Notes: a model not told the origin generated them from the letters alone. DNA of 64,000 nucleotides from an uncultured bacterium (GCA_902797965.1 CADBUY010000002.1:1-64000); one strand, 5' to 3'. Positions 43,508-52,184 are shown, counted from the stretch's first letter. Program-made: numbers and translations.

Positions 43508-44227
43508 TTATTTTATTCTGAATGTTACATTTGCAACTGCCGTTACTTTTTTATCTATTGTAGAAGTATCATTTATTCCCATATCTGAAACATTTGTTGA
43601 ATCTACAGGAGTTATTTGATAAACACCCATTCTTACGGCTGATATTTTACCAACTTTGTTGTGAGAAGGTTTTAGCATCGACTCAGCTCTGTTTCTTGCA
43701 TCTGTTGATGCCTTTTCCAGTAAAGATACTTTTAACTCAGGTAATTTTGAATAATCATAAGACGGTGTATCAACACTTATTACAATTCCTTTATTAATTA
43801 AACTTGTAATATCTGTTGAAATTTCTTTAATAAGTTCTACATCATCAGCTGCAATTGATACGGACTGAGTATAATTGTAGTGATCAACCTCATTTGTTGA
43901 ATATCCTCTGGAATCGTTTTTATAAATAGGATATGAATGAGGAGTCTTTACTTCTATTTTTGTTATTTTTTTATCTTTTAAATACTCTTCCACAGTTTTC
44001 AAATTTTCTTGTGCAGCTTTGTAAGCCTCTTGTCTTGTCGTTTTTTTAACCTCTATATCAAAATTTAAAGTTCCCTTATCAGATTTAACTATCTCATAAG
44101 CCGAACCCGTAACCGATATTTCATTTTTTTGAATAGTAGAAGCTACCATTTTTGTTGAAACAACAAGTGCCAAACCTACCAAAATTCCTAATGAAACGAC
44201 CTGCAATTTTTCAATTCGTTCTAACAT
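43508..44227 (-). CDS. SIMPL-domain (DUF541) periplasmic protein
   Basis: A 239-residue protein with an N-terminal signal anchor (LQVVSLGILVGLALVVSTKMVA, about 7-27) and a SIMPL domain: ISVTGSAYEIVKSDKGTLNFDIEVKK, YNYTQSVSIAADDVELIKEISTDITSLINKGI, and the C-terminal KVTAVANVTFRIK strand. Members such as YggE are periplasmic or outer-membrane proteins linked to oxidative stress; the activity is unknown. The start at 44227 is preferred because GAAAGGAAAA lies just before it. A terminator follows. Confidence 0.87.
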   Translation of the reverse strand: MLERIEKLQVVSLGILVGLALVVSTKMVASTIQKNEISVTGSAYEIVKSDKGTLNFDIEVKKTTRQEAYKAAQENLKTVEEYLKDKKITKIEVKTPHSYPIYKNDSRGYSTNEVDHYNYTQSVSIAADDVELIKEISTDITSLINKGIVISVDTPSYDYSKLPELKVSLLEKASTDARNRAESMLKPSHNKVGKISAVRMGVYQITPVDSTNVSDMGINDTSTIDKKVTAVANVTFRIK

Positions 44228-44293
44228 AATATTTTCCTTTCTGATTTGCAAACCGATTATATCACCTCAAGGGGTATAATCACATATTATATA

Positions 44294-45241
44294 CTATACA
44301 TTTCCTGTTGAACTATTTCTGTCATCTTCAAGCTGTTTAAGTTGACGAGCATCAACTTTTTCATCAGTGTCATTGTATGTGTTGTTAATGCGATTAACTT
44401 CAATATCTACGTTTACATCTGCGTCAACCATTTCTAAATCTTCTTTTGTAAATTCTTTGATTTTGCCATCTTCAAATTTTACGGCAACAGAATTGTTAAG
44501 GAATTGAATAAAACAAACTTTTCCAAGTCCTACCGGAGTCATTACCGTAGAACCGACAGGCGGCATTCCCTTTGCTGCTTCTATATAATTATCATATTCA
44601 TAAGTTAAGCAACATAATAAGCGGCCGCACGTTCCTGAGATTTTAGACGGTGTAATCGGCATCCCCTGATCTTTTGCTAATTTAACATTTATTGATTCAA
44701 ATTTTCTTAGATAAGAAGAGCAACAGAAAGGCTTACCGCAAATACCGGTACCATCCATTATAGATGATTCATCTCGTACACCAATGTGCCTTAAGTCTAT
44801 CCTCATACGCTTGAAAACCTGTGTTAAATCTTTAAGAAGCTCTCTGAAGTCAACTCTTTCCGGAGCCGTATAGTAAAAAGAGATTTTTCTTCTGTCAAAA
44901 GTTATACGGCACTGAACCAAATTCATAACAAGTTTATGCTTCTGAACAAGTTCTTTACACTTAAAGAAAGAGGTAACTTCCTCTTTTTTAAGCTCTTCAT
45001 AAATCATCATATCTTCCTGTGTCATAACTCGAAGAAATTCAAATGCTTCAGGAGTTTTTTCCATCTTTTCAAATAACGCTGCAATTTCTTGATTTACAAG
45101 AAATGCTTTCATTACTTCTTCACCTTTTTCAGTGCGGGCTAAGATAAGTTTGCCGTCAATATCTTCCTTAATATCACCCTGACCGTCTTTTATTAACGGA
45201 TGAAAAGTATTTTTAAGATATTTAACTGCGTACTTTATCAT
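44294..45241 (-). CDS. PSP1-domain protein, RicT (YaaT)-like
   Basis: A 315-residue cytosolic protein. The PSP1 core holds CRITFDRRKISFYYTAPERVDFRELLKDL (111-139) and six clustered cysteines: GICGKPFCC (Cys168, 173, 174) and TCGRLLCCL (Cys205, 210, 211). In Bacillus the homologue RicT forms the Y-complex with RicA and RicF, binds iron-sulfur clusters and steers RNase Y. The cysteine set is complete here. The C-terminal 60 residues are acidic and variable. Its start lies inside the 5' side of an overlap with gpsA (20 bases), hence translational coupling. Confidence 0.88.
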   Translation of the reverse strand: MIKYAVKYLKNTFHPLIKDGQGDIKEDIDGKLILARTEKGEEVMKAFLVNQEIAALFEKMEKTPEAFEFLRVMTQEDMMIYEELKKEEVTSFFKCKELVQKHKLVMNLVQCRITFDRRKISFYYTAPERVDFRELLKDLTQVFKRMRIDLRHIGVRDESSIMDGTGICGKPFCCSSYLRKFESINVKLAKDQGMPITPSKISGTCGRLLCCLTYEYDNYIEAAKGMPPVGSTVMTPVGLGKVCFIQFLNNSVAVKFEDGKIKEFTKEDLEMVDADVNVDIEVNRINNTYNDTDEKVDARQLKQLEDDRNSSTGNV

Positions 45242-46244
45242 AGCACTCTTCCTTTTTGAGTTTTCTGTTCATAAGTTTCGACAGAACTTCTTGTGGAGTA
45301 ATATCAGTATATACAGCTTCATATATTGCACTTGAAACAGGCACTTCAATCCCCATTTTTTGAGCCAAATCACAAACGGCTTTTGATGTTTTGACACCCT
45401 CTGCAACAGAACCTAATGTTGCCAAAATATCATCAATTTTCTTACCTTGTCCCAGCATTGAACCAACAGTATAGTTTCTTGACATTGGACTTGAGCAAGT
45501 TGCAATCAAATCACCCATGCCGGACAAACCGTAAAGGGTTGACGGATTAGCGCCCAATTTTACAGATAATCTAACAATTTCAGCCATACCTCTTGTAAGG
45601 AGAGTTCCCATACAATTATCACCCAAATCCATAGAATGAGCAAAACCTGAAGCAATTGCTATAACGTTTTTTAAACTGCCGCCCAATTCAACTCCAATTA
45701 CATCTGTATTAGTATATAGTCTGAACTTTAAGGGAACATTGAGTGCCTTTTGAACAAATTCCGCAACTTCTATATCTTCACAGGCAACTGATGCCGCAGT
45801 AGGTTTTCCCATTAAAACTTCTTTTGCCAGAGTTGGACCGGAAAGAATTACAACTTTTTGATTCGGAAGAACATCTTTTATAACCTCGGACATTCTCATC
45901 AAAGAATTCAGTTCTAAGCCTTTTGAAGCATTTACAAGAGGCGTATTAGGATTAATACCGGCTTCTTTTAGCTGCTCGCAGACAGGGCGTACACCGCCTG
46001 TCGCTACAACAGTCAATATAATATCAGCATCTTTAATTGCTTCTTTTAAATCAGATGTAAATTCAACTTTTTTATCAAGCTGAACTTCAAGAGGTTTTGA
46101 ACAATGTTTATTTTTTACCAAATCTTCGTTTAAATCACACTCTCTACCCCAGACTGTAACATTTTCGAAGTTATCAGTCAATAACCATGCCAGTGTAAGT
46201 CCCCAACATCCGGGTCCCAAAACCGTTAATTTTTTCAGCCCCAT
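45222..46244 (-). CDS. gpsA: Glycerol-3-phosphate dehydrogenase [NAD(P)+]
   Basis: A 340-residue enzyme that makes sn-glycerol 3-phosphate for phospholipids. The Rossmann start is LTVLGPGCWGLTLAWLL; VVILSGPTLAKEVLMGKPTAAS, GVELGGSLKNVIAIASGFAHSMDLGDN (catalytic Lys) and LSGMGDLIATCSSPMSRN follow. It works with plsY in this window, which uses acyl-phosphate to acylate the product. AAGGAG lies 7 bases before the ATG. First gene of the gpsA-ricT-like pair. Confidence 0.97.
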   Translation of the reverse strand: MGLKKLTVLGPGCWGLTLAWLLTDNFENVTVWGRECDLNEDLVKNKHCSKPLEVQLDKKVEFTSDLKEAIKDADIILTVVATGGVRPVCEQLKEAGINPNTPLVNASKGLELNSLMRMSEVIKDVLPNQKVVILSGPTLAKEVLMGKPTAASVACEDIEVAEFVQKALNVPLKFRLYTNTDVIGVELGGSLKNVIAIASGFAHSMDLGDNCMGTLLTRGMAEIVRLSVKLGANPSTLYGLSGMGDLIATCSSPMSRNYTVGSMLGQGKKIDDILATLGSVAEGVKTSKAVCDLAQKMGIEVPVSSAIYEAVYTDITPQEVLSKLMNRKLKKEECYDKVRS

Positions 46245-46345
46245 AAAATACTCCTTATCAATACATAAATTATACTATAATAATAGGGAGTTACATAAAT
46301 TTTGTACTAAATGTGAACTTTTGTTAATTTCATATTGAGAGAAAA

Positions 46346-46375
46346 GCAATTATTTTAAACGAATGTACTTTATTT
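46346..46375 (+). promoter_or_regulatory. Copy of the GGCAATTTC-N14-ACTTTATAT promoter class
   Basis: Plus strand: GCAATTA, spacer of 14 after CAATTA, ACTTTATTTAAAT. One mismatch in the first block and one in the second, with perfect spacing. The ATG of the muramidase-like protein is 28 bases on. Confidence 0.6.
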
Positions 46376-46402
46376 AAATAGAGTATAAAAAGAGATAATA
46401 GT

Positions 46403-47464
46403 ATGACAATAAGATTTACAAAACAATCAAGTGAAAATACAATTAAGCTTACAACAAAGAGCGTTTTTGGGAATTGGGATCCAAAAAAGGACAAAGACAA
46501 GCCGATTTTTAGTTTCAATTCCGGTTCAACAGGTCAAATATCATTAGGTAAAGTTCAGGAAAAACTTTTATTTGCGCTCGCCGGCGGGCATAATTGCGAA
46601 GGGTGTGGAGATCCTGACGACTTATTTACGTTAACTGAAAGAGATTTAAAAGAGGCTAATCAACGATTTAAAAACGGTGATTACTATTTATTTGGTGATG
46701 TTAAAGTTAAAGAATTCAGATATGATGAAAAAGCCGGTGTTGCAAATATAACAACACAAAAAGGAGAAGTTTTAAGAGTTGACTTACTTACAGAAGCAGA
46801 AAAAAAGGATGATGTCGACAGCACTAAAAATATTTCACAAACATCTCAAAGGAGTGTTTCTACAGCAACAAAACCGGCAACAAAACCGACAACAACGATT
46901 TCAACTCCAAATAAAAAATCAAAAATTGCCAACAATAAAACATCTAGCAGAAAGAAAGATGTTAAAAACTTTTTAATAGCACTTGCTAATCGAGAATCAA
47001 GCGGAAAACATGCAATAATGAACAAGGCCGGATATGTAGGGCTTTATCAAGTAGGAGAGGAAGCTCTTGCTGATGTTGGAGTATATTACGAAACAAAAAA
47101 TGTAAATTATAAAAAAAATGACTGGAGTGGGTACATTAAAGGCGGAAATAAGTATGGAATATCATGTTTATGGGATTTCATGCATAGTCCTGATAAACAA
47201 AAAGCTGTACAAATTGATTTTAAGAAAAAACATTGGCAATATTTAGAGAATTTAAATCTGACACAATATGTTGGAAAAACAATAAAAGGAATTTACATAA
47301 CACAATCAGGATTACTAGCAGGAGCACATCTGGTTGGTCCAGGCGGTGTGAGAGATTTCTTACGTTCTCACGGTAAAAATGATGTTAAAGATGCAAACGG
47401 CACACCTGTTTCATCATACATTAAAAAATTTGGAGGATATGATATCAAAGAGATTACATCTTAA
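46403..47464 (+). CDS. Muramidase-like protein without a Sec signal
   Basis: A 353-residue protein in three parts: an N-terminal domain (1-135) with a CEGCGD loop (65-70), a Ser/Thr/Lys-rich linker (136-185), and a C-terminal lysozyme-like domain. That domain starts FLIALANRESSGKHAI with the probable catalytic Glu198, then GYVGLYQVGEEALADVG, and ends SGLLAGAHLVGPGGVRDFLRSHGKND...YIKKFGGYD, a pattern I associate with phage and secretion-linked lytic transglycosylases or lysozymes. No signal peptide or membrane segment is seen, so it is either not exported or uses another route. The weak AGAGATAA is its only ribosome site. Confidence 0.75.
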   Translation: MTIRFTKQSSENTIKLTTKSVFGNWDPKKDKDKPIFSFNSGSTGQISLGKVQEKLLFALAGGHNCEGCGDPDDLFTLTERDLKEANQRFKNGDYYLFGDVKVKEFRYDEKAGVANITTQKGEVLRVDLLTEAEKKDDVDSTKNISQTSQRSVSTATKPATKPTTTISTPNKKSKIANNKTSSRKKDVKNFLIALANRESSGKHAIMNKAGYVGLYQVGEEALADVGVYYETKNVNYKKNDWSGYIKGGNKYGISCLWDFMHSPDKQKAVQIDFKKKHWQYLENLNLTQYVGKTIKGIYITQSGLLAGAHLVGPGGVRDFLRSHGKNDVKDANGTPVSSYIKKFGGYDIKEITS

Positions 47465-47467
47465 TCA

Positions 47468-48487
47468 TTAAACTCCTGCCAAGCTTTTAAGTGTTCTTCT
47501 TAATACACCGCAATTACGTCTTAAAGCCTCATTTGCTTCATCTTTTGTAAGTTTACATTTCAGCATTGTAATAGCAGTTTTAACTTTCCAATCAGCTTCC
47601 ATTAATGTTTCTAATGCAGCAGAAACATTTACCCCTGCTATTTCAGACACAATTCTTATTGCTCTGTCTTTTAGTTTTTCATTTGTCGGCATCAAATCTA
47701 TCATAAAGTTTTCATAAGTTTTGCCAATCTTAATCATTGCACCGGTAGTAAGCATATTTAAGACCATTTTTTGAGCAGTTCCTGCTTTCATTCTGCTTGA
47801 ACCGGCAATTACCTCAGGACCTACCTCAACACAAATTCCATGTCCTGCTTCCTCAAGAATTGCTGCCTTATGGTTACAAGTGAGGGCAATTGTTTTACAC
47901 CCGTTTTCTTCAGCTTTTTGTAAAACACCAAGCAAATATTTTGGATTTCCGCTTGCGGATATTGCTACACAAACATCATTATCAGTAAGCACCTCAGCAT
48001 CTTTTCTGCCCAATTCAAAGTTATCTTCAGCACCCTCTACTGCAAGTTTAAAGGCTTTGTCACCACCTGCCATAATTCCCTGAACCATATCAGGCGAAAC
48101 ACCAAATGTCGGAGGACATTCTGAAGCATCTAATATACCCAGTCTTCCTGATGTTCCTGCTCCGTAATAATATAATTTTCCGCCTTTTAAAAACTGTTTA
48201 GCAATAATATCCACTGCTTTTGCAATATTAGGTGTCTCATCTTCTATTGCTAGTGCTACAAGCTTATCTTCTTCATTAATTTTTCTTACAATATCAATTG
48301 TTGACAACAAATCAATATTTTTCGTATTTTCATTTCTGTACTCTGTAATAATTTCACTCATAGACACACTCCTTTCGGGTTTTTGCGGATGATTATAACT
48401 AATACCTGCGACGTTTTTTCTGCCGCCATAAAAAGACCTGTTTACACTATATTGATTTTTTAAACTTGTGATGGGATATACTAACAT
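47468..48487 (-). CDS. murQ: N-acetylmuramic acid 6-phosphate etherase, with N-terminal extension
   Basis: The enzyme core (from Met43) is a 297-residue SIS-fold MurQ, which cleaves the lactyl ether of MurNAc-6-P in cell wall recycling. DLLSTIDIVRKINEEDK, YYGAGTSGRLGILDASECPPTFG, GGDKAFKLAVEGAEDN, VAISASGNPKYLLGV, and AGSSRMKAGTAQKMVLNMLTTG are typical. The frame is open for 42 more codons, starting 2 bases after the ribH stop; these encode QYSVNRSFYGGRKN, close to CSVNQSFKGS in the protein at 29963. The internal ATG at 48361 has AAAGGAG 7 bases before it, so two forms may be made. It complements the MpaA-like amidase in recycling. Confidence 0.93.
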   Translation of the reverse strand: MLVYPITSLKNQYSVNRSFYGGRKNVAGISYNHPQKPERSVSMSEIITEYRNENTKNIDLLSTIDIVRKINEEDKLVALAIEDETPNIAKAVDIIAKQFLKGGKLYYYGAGTSGRLGILDASECPPTFGVSPDMVQGIMAGGDKAFKLAVEGAEDNFELGRKDAEVLTDNDVCVAISASGNPKYLLGVLQKAEENGCKTIALTCNHKAAILEEAGHGICVEVGPEVIAGSSRMKAGTAQKMVLNMLTTGAMIKIGKTYENFMIDLMPTNEKLKDRAIRIVSEIAGVNVSAALETLMEADWKVKTAITMLKCKLTKDEANEALRRNCGVLRRTLKSLAGV

Positions 48488-48489
48488 TT

Positions 48490-48954
48490 CTAGCCAATTT
48501 TTTTGATAAGACTTACCATTTCAATTGCGGATTTTGCCGCATCAGAACCCTTATTACCAGCCTTTGTACCTGCTCTTTCTATAGCTTGTTCGATATTATC
48601 AGTTGTTAACACACCAAAAATAACAGGAACTCCTGTTTCAAGACCTACGGATGCAACACCCTTAGACACCTCTGCACACACATAATCATAATGAGAAGTT
48701 GAACCTTTAATTACCGCTCCAAGAGTTATAACTGAAGAATACTTGCCTGTTTTTGCACATTTTTTTGCTACAAGCGGTATCTCAAACGCCCCAGGGCACC
48801 ACACAACATCAATATTTGCATCATTCACACCATGTCTTTTGAGTTCATCAATTGCTCCTGAAAGCAATTTGTTAGTAATAAACTCATTAAAACGCGACAC
48901 TACAATACAAAATTTTTCATCTGTGACAGTCAGTAATCCTTCTATTACACTCAC
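48490..48954 (-). CDS. ribH: 6,7-dimethyl-8-ribityllumazine synthase
   Basis: A 154-residue lumazine synthase, the penultimate step of riboflavin synthesis. [61 protein letters not shown] (catalytic His) and [27 protein letters not shown] are all standard. The start is GTG, with AAGGAG upstream. The other rib genes are absent from the window. murQ follows immediately, an unusual pairing. Confidence 0.97.
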   Translation of the reverse strand: MSVIEGLLTVTDEKFCIVVSRFNEFITNKLLSGAIDELKRHGVNDANIDVVWCPGAFEIPLVAKKCAKTGKYSSVITLGAVIKGSTSHYDYVCAEVSKGVASVGLETGVPVIFGVLTTDNIEQAIERAGTKAGNKGSDAAKSAIEMVSLIKKIG

Positions 48955-49062
48955 TTGGTTTCTCCTTAATCTACAAACTCATTATACAATAATTTACAAT
49001 AAAAATCCCTATTTCGGTGTTACAATATGTAACAATTTTCACATTATAATATGATTTAGACA

Positions 49063-49094
49063 AAAAAAGGATATTCACTATGAACATCCTTTTT
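49063..49094. terminator. Terminator of tpiA
   Basis: AAAAAGGAT and ATCCTTTTT form a 9-bp stem around a 13-base loop, flanked by A and T runs on both strands, just after the tpiA stop at 49119. Confidence 0.82.
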
Positions 49095-49118
49095 ATACTT
49101 AATAATATTTATAAATTA

Positions 49119-49913
49119 TTAAACACTAACTTTCATTGTGTTAGCAATAATTTCATTGAAGCTGTCAGCTTTAAGACTTGCACCGCCAACTAAAGCACCA
49201 TCAATATCAGATTGAGACATTTGTTCTTCAATTGTAGATGGTTTTACAGAACCGCCATAAAGAATTCTAATAGAATCAGCAGCTTGTGAACCTGCAACTT
49301 CAGAAACAACGCTTCTAATCATTTTGATAACTCTGTTTGCTTCAACGCTGTCACAAGTTTTACCAGTTCCGATTGCCCAAATTGGTTCGTAAGCGATTAC
49401 TGATTTTGCGATATCTTCAGATGAGATACCTGATAAAGCTGCTCTGATTTGCGAAGCAATATGAACATCTGTAGAACCTGCTTCTCTTTGTTCAAGAGTT
49501 TCACCGCAGCAGATAATAGGAATAAGTCCGCCTGCTAAAATAGCTTTAGCTTTTTTATTAATCATTTCATCTGTTTCTGAGAAATATTGTCTTCTTTCAG
49601 AGTGACCGATAATTACATATTCACATCCTGCATCTTTAAGCATTTCTACAGAGATTTCACCTGTGTAAGCACCAGATGATTCCCAGTGACAGTTTTGACC
49701 GGCAACAGAAAGTTTGTTACCACCGCAGCCACAGTTGCAAGCTATTGAGTGAACTTGATTTATAGAAGTAAATACAGGTGCTATAACAACTGTAGGTAAT
49801 TGAACAGCTGTATAGTTTTCTAAATATGAACTAATACCATCGAATAATGCTTTTGCATCTGATTGAAGTAAATTCATTTTCCAGTTTCCTGCAATAATAG
49901 GTTTTCTTGACAT
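49119..49913 (-). CDS. tpiA: Triosephosphate isomerase
   Basis: A 264-residue glycolytic TIM barrel. IIAGNWKMN (Asn, Lys), VIIGHSERRQYFSETDEMI (catalytic His) and AYEPIWAIGTGKTC (catalytic Glu, loop 6) are complete, followed by ILYGGSVKPS and GALVGGASL. Compared with the usual 250 residues there is a small insertion with clustered cysteines (ACNCGCGGN, around residue 58-66) in the region after strand 2. It is a single-gene unit. Confidence 0.97.
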   Translation of the reverse strand: MSRKPIIAGNWKMNLLQSDAKALFDGISSYLENYTAVQLPTVVIAPVFTSINQVHSIACNCGCGGNKLSVAGQNCHWESSGAYTGEISVEMLKDAGCEYVIIGHSERRQYFSETDEMINKKAKAILAGGLIPIICCGETLEQREAGSTDVHIASQIRAALSGISSEDIAKSVIAYEPIWAIGTGKTCDSVEANRVIKMIRSVVSEVAGSQAADSIRILYGGSVKPSTIEEQMSQSDIDGALVGGASLKADSFNEIIANTMKVSV

Positions 49914-50010
49914 AATTTTTCTCCCTTTTTTGTAACTACACTTGAATTTTAGTACGAAAGGGGGTAAATATCAAGGGATAAGTAAAAAGAGTATTATTAA
50001 ACTTAAATAT

Positions 50011-50048
50011 AAAAAAGAGAAATTTATTAATAATAAACTTCTCTTTTA
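50011..50048. terminator. Terminator of the flagellin-like gene
   Basis: AAAAGAGAA and TTCTCTTTT with an inner TTTATT/AATAAA extension form a long A/T-flanked hairpin 25-60 bases after the stop at 50071, working on both strands. Confidence 0.8.
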
Positions 50049-50070
50049 TTTATTTTGAATATGAATATAA

Positions 50071-50979
50071 TTATAAAATATTTATCGCAATATTAGGAGC
50101 TTGTCCCGCCATTCCGTCCAATGTAATAGACGCCTGCTGGGTCATTTTACCAACAAGAGAATTAGAACCCTCAGTTAATTCAATACCATCACCTGATGTC
50201 TTTTTATCCATTACATTAAATATTTGTTCCATTAACGCATCAAGGAAGTTTTGAGCATCACCCAGTTCGCCTTGTTGAACACCGAGCATTGATAAGAAAT
50301 TGTTAATCATATCAAACGCTTCATCGGAAGTCACACCTTTATCAAGCAAGCCTGACAAATCATAATCCATGCTTGCATCAACATTAATCTGCAAAGCACC
50401 ATCATCTGTGTAGCCAATCTCTATTTTTGCAGAACCGCCAATACTAAAACCATCGCCCGATATACTCATATCTATATCAAAAGAAGCAAGCATATTTGTA
50501 ATTTCAGTATTTGCTTCTTCCTTATCCTGAGCACCCATAAGACCTAAAATATCAGGAATATCCAGAGAAAATTTTCCGTCAAACGGATTAACACCATTAA
50601 AGTTTGCACCATCTCTTATGCTTTTTATATCAGCAAGTCTTGAATCAACTTCTGCTTGAATTTTATCCAATAATTCAGGAGTAACACCTTCTTCTCTTGC
50701 TTGAGCAATCAAATCTCTAATTCCTTCGCCTTGCTCTCGCATTTGGGATAAACCGCCCTGAGCTACTGAAATTAAATCTTTAAATGCTGCAACATTGTTC
50801 ATTATCATATCAAATCCTGAGCCGCTGGAAAGCATTTCCGGAACAGAAGCTGCAATGTCATTCATATTTTGTTCATATACTTTTGAATTATTTACAGCAG
50901 TAGGCTGAAAACTTATCATTGGGAAATTTGGTGTTGCATGATTAACCATTGATGCTAAATTTGCGTTGATGGAATCCAT
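50071..50979 (-). CDS. Flagellin-like protein (divergent, short)
   Basis: A 302-residue protein. Residues about 55-138 follow the flagellin D1 pattern: DLISVAQGGLSQMREQGEGIRDL, a QAEVDSRLADIKSI helix, then GANFNGVNPFDGKFSL (125-138), the equivalent of the TtFNGkkLLdG turn. The last 24 residues (MTQQASITLDGMAGQAPNIAINIL) match the C-terminal D0 helix that is buried in the filament core. The first 50 residues are shorter and more divergent than a normal D0 and contain PMISFQP. The middle (140-275) is an acidic, strand-rich insert. It is monocistronic, with AAAGGA before the ATG. It may be a minor filament or cap protein. Confidence 0.7.
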   Translation of the reverse strand: MDSINANLASMVNHATPNFPMISFQPTAVNNSKVYEQNMNDIAASVPEMLSSGSGFDMIMNNVAAFKDLISVAQGGLSQMREQGEGIRDLIAQAREEGVTPELLDKIQAEVDSRLADIKSIRDGANFNGVNPFDGKFSLDIPDILGLMGAQDKEEANTEITNMLASFDIDMSISGDGFSIGGSAKIEIGYTDDGALQINVDASMDYDLSGLLDKGVTSDEAFDMINNFLSMLGVQQGELGDAQNFLDALMEQIFNVMDKKTSGDGIELTEGSNSLVGKMTQQASITLDGMAGQAPNIAINIL

Positions 50980-51164
50980 AAACTATCCTTTCATAATTTT
51001 GTTAACAAAAATCATCACATTTTTATATTTCGTACACATTCCTGTGATAAATCAGTAATCCTTTACTTATTTTATCAGATAACATATACTTCCACATGTT
51101 TGGACTTATATAACATATAATATCAGATTTTGTTACAAATATTAATACAGAATACGCATTATTT

Positions 51165-51935
51165 TTAATTTTCAATAGATAAATTCATAAATTCTATATC
51201 ATCATAATCTATATACGCCCTTTGAGAAAGATTTCTGCCGGTTTTAATCGTTACTTCATTAACACCTCTTTTAACAAGATTACGTGGAAGCTTAATTTTT
51301 TGACCGTCACCGTTAATTTGTATTTCAGAAACTTTATTTCCGTTAAAATAAACTTCAGGAGGTGATGCGTACGCATTCGGTCTTAGATTTTGTCCCATAG
51401 AACGAGCCATGATTGTATCTATACCGATTATTGAACCTATAACAAGATAAATAGGTGAAGATAAATTTAAATGTTTTAGGTTAAATCTCTTTGTATAAAA
51501 TGGTCCTACAGCATTAGATTGGAATTCTCCTGCATTTGCAGAATTTTCGGAAAAGCTGCCATCACCGAGATGATACATATTTGCATCAATTGAGATATCA
51601 TGTGCATTAGATTTTTCTATGCTGACTTCAATTGGAGTGTCAAAAGTTTTTTGGGTAACAGTCATAGAAAAAGGTTTATATTTATCTTTTTGAACAGATA
51701 AAATACTTGTTCCGTCAATTGCTGTATCAAGTTCAAAATACCCATCTTTATTTGTTTTAGTAGAATAATTTTCTTTAGGCAAAGTTATTTTTGCACCACC
51801 AATGCCCTGTCCTGTTGCTTTATCAATGATTCTATTAGAACGTAGTCCCTTTTCTGAAACAGATCCTTCATAAGTTTTGGCATAGATTGGAAGTATCAAA
51901 TTAAGTAAGATAAAAAAAGACAAAATTTTCTTCAT
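51165..51935 (-). CDS. Exported protein with carboxypeptidase-regulatory-like domain
   Basis: A 256-residue protein. The start at 51935 gives a Sec signal (MKKILSFFILLNLILPIYA). Residues about 35-110 are a CarboxypepD_reg-like beta sandwich: GQGIGGAKITLPKENYSTKTNKDGYFEL, then TSILSVQKDKYKPFSMTV. The C-terminal half is a second beta domain (VYFNGNKVSEIQINGDGQKIKLPRNLVKRGVNEVTIK), like a carbohydrate-binding or jelly-roll fold. Probably periplasmic or surface-exposed. An AATAAT box lies six bases before this ATG, so it may be leaderless as well. No partner is evident. Confidence 0.68.
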   Translation of the reverse strand: MKKILSFFILLNLILPIYAKTYEGSVSEKGLRSNRIIDKATGQGIGGAKITLPKENYSTKTNKDGYFELDTAIDGTSILSVQKDKYKPFSMTVTQKTFDTPIEVSIEKSNAHDISIDANMYHLGDGSFSENSANAGEFQSNAVGPFYTKRFNLKHLNLSSPIYLVIGSIIGIDTIMARSMGQNLRPNAYASPPEVYFNGNKVSEIQINGDGQKIKLPRNLVKRGVNEVTIKTGRNLSQRAYIDYDDIEFMNLSIEN

Positions 51936-52036
51936 AAAATTATTATTCAAAGAATTGAGAAAGGATATAATTCGCCAATTGGACAAAATTTATAAAACAT
52001 TTGAAAAATTTTTATTTTTTTGTTTAAATGATTTTA

Positions 52037-52151
52037 TTGACAATTAAACATGCCGATGTGATGGCTGACCGAAGCGGTAAAATTCACAATGATGTGGTGA
52101 GATTAATGTCTGGATAGCGAAGAAGTATAGACAACCAATTCCATCACATGC
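52037..52151. repeat. Rearranged partial copy of the tRNA-Leu 5' region
   Basis: The 28 bases from TTGACAATTAAAC to GATGTGATGG at 52037-52064 recur exactly at 52170-52197, covering the tRNA upstream region and the first 13 bases of tRNA-Leu. After it the sequence diverges for 70 bases and then carries CCAATTCCATCACAT (52135-52149), an inverted copy of bases 5-19 of the same tRNA (52189-52203). The segment 52056-52149 can thus fold on itself (ATGTGATGG with CCATCACAT). It is not a functional tRNA: no T arm is seen. Confidence 0.7.
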
Positions 52152-52184
52152 AACTAAAAATTAAACTTTTTGACAATTAAACAT

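Noticed and set aside
52056..52149. A second tRNA (Ser- or Sec-like) upstream of tRNA-Leu
   Set aside because: It shares the tRNA-Leu 5' end and closes with a stem, but it has no T arm or TTCGA-like loop and no plausible anticodon arm.
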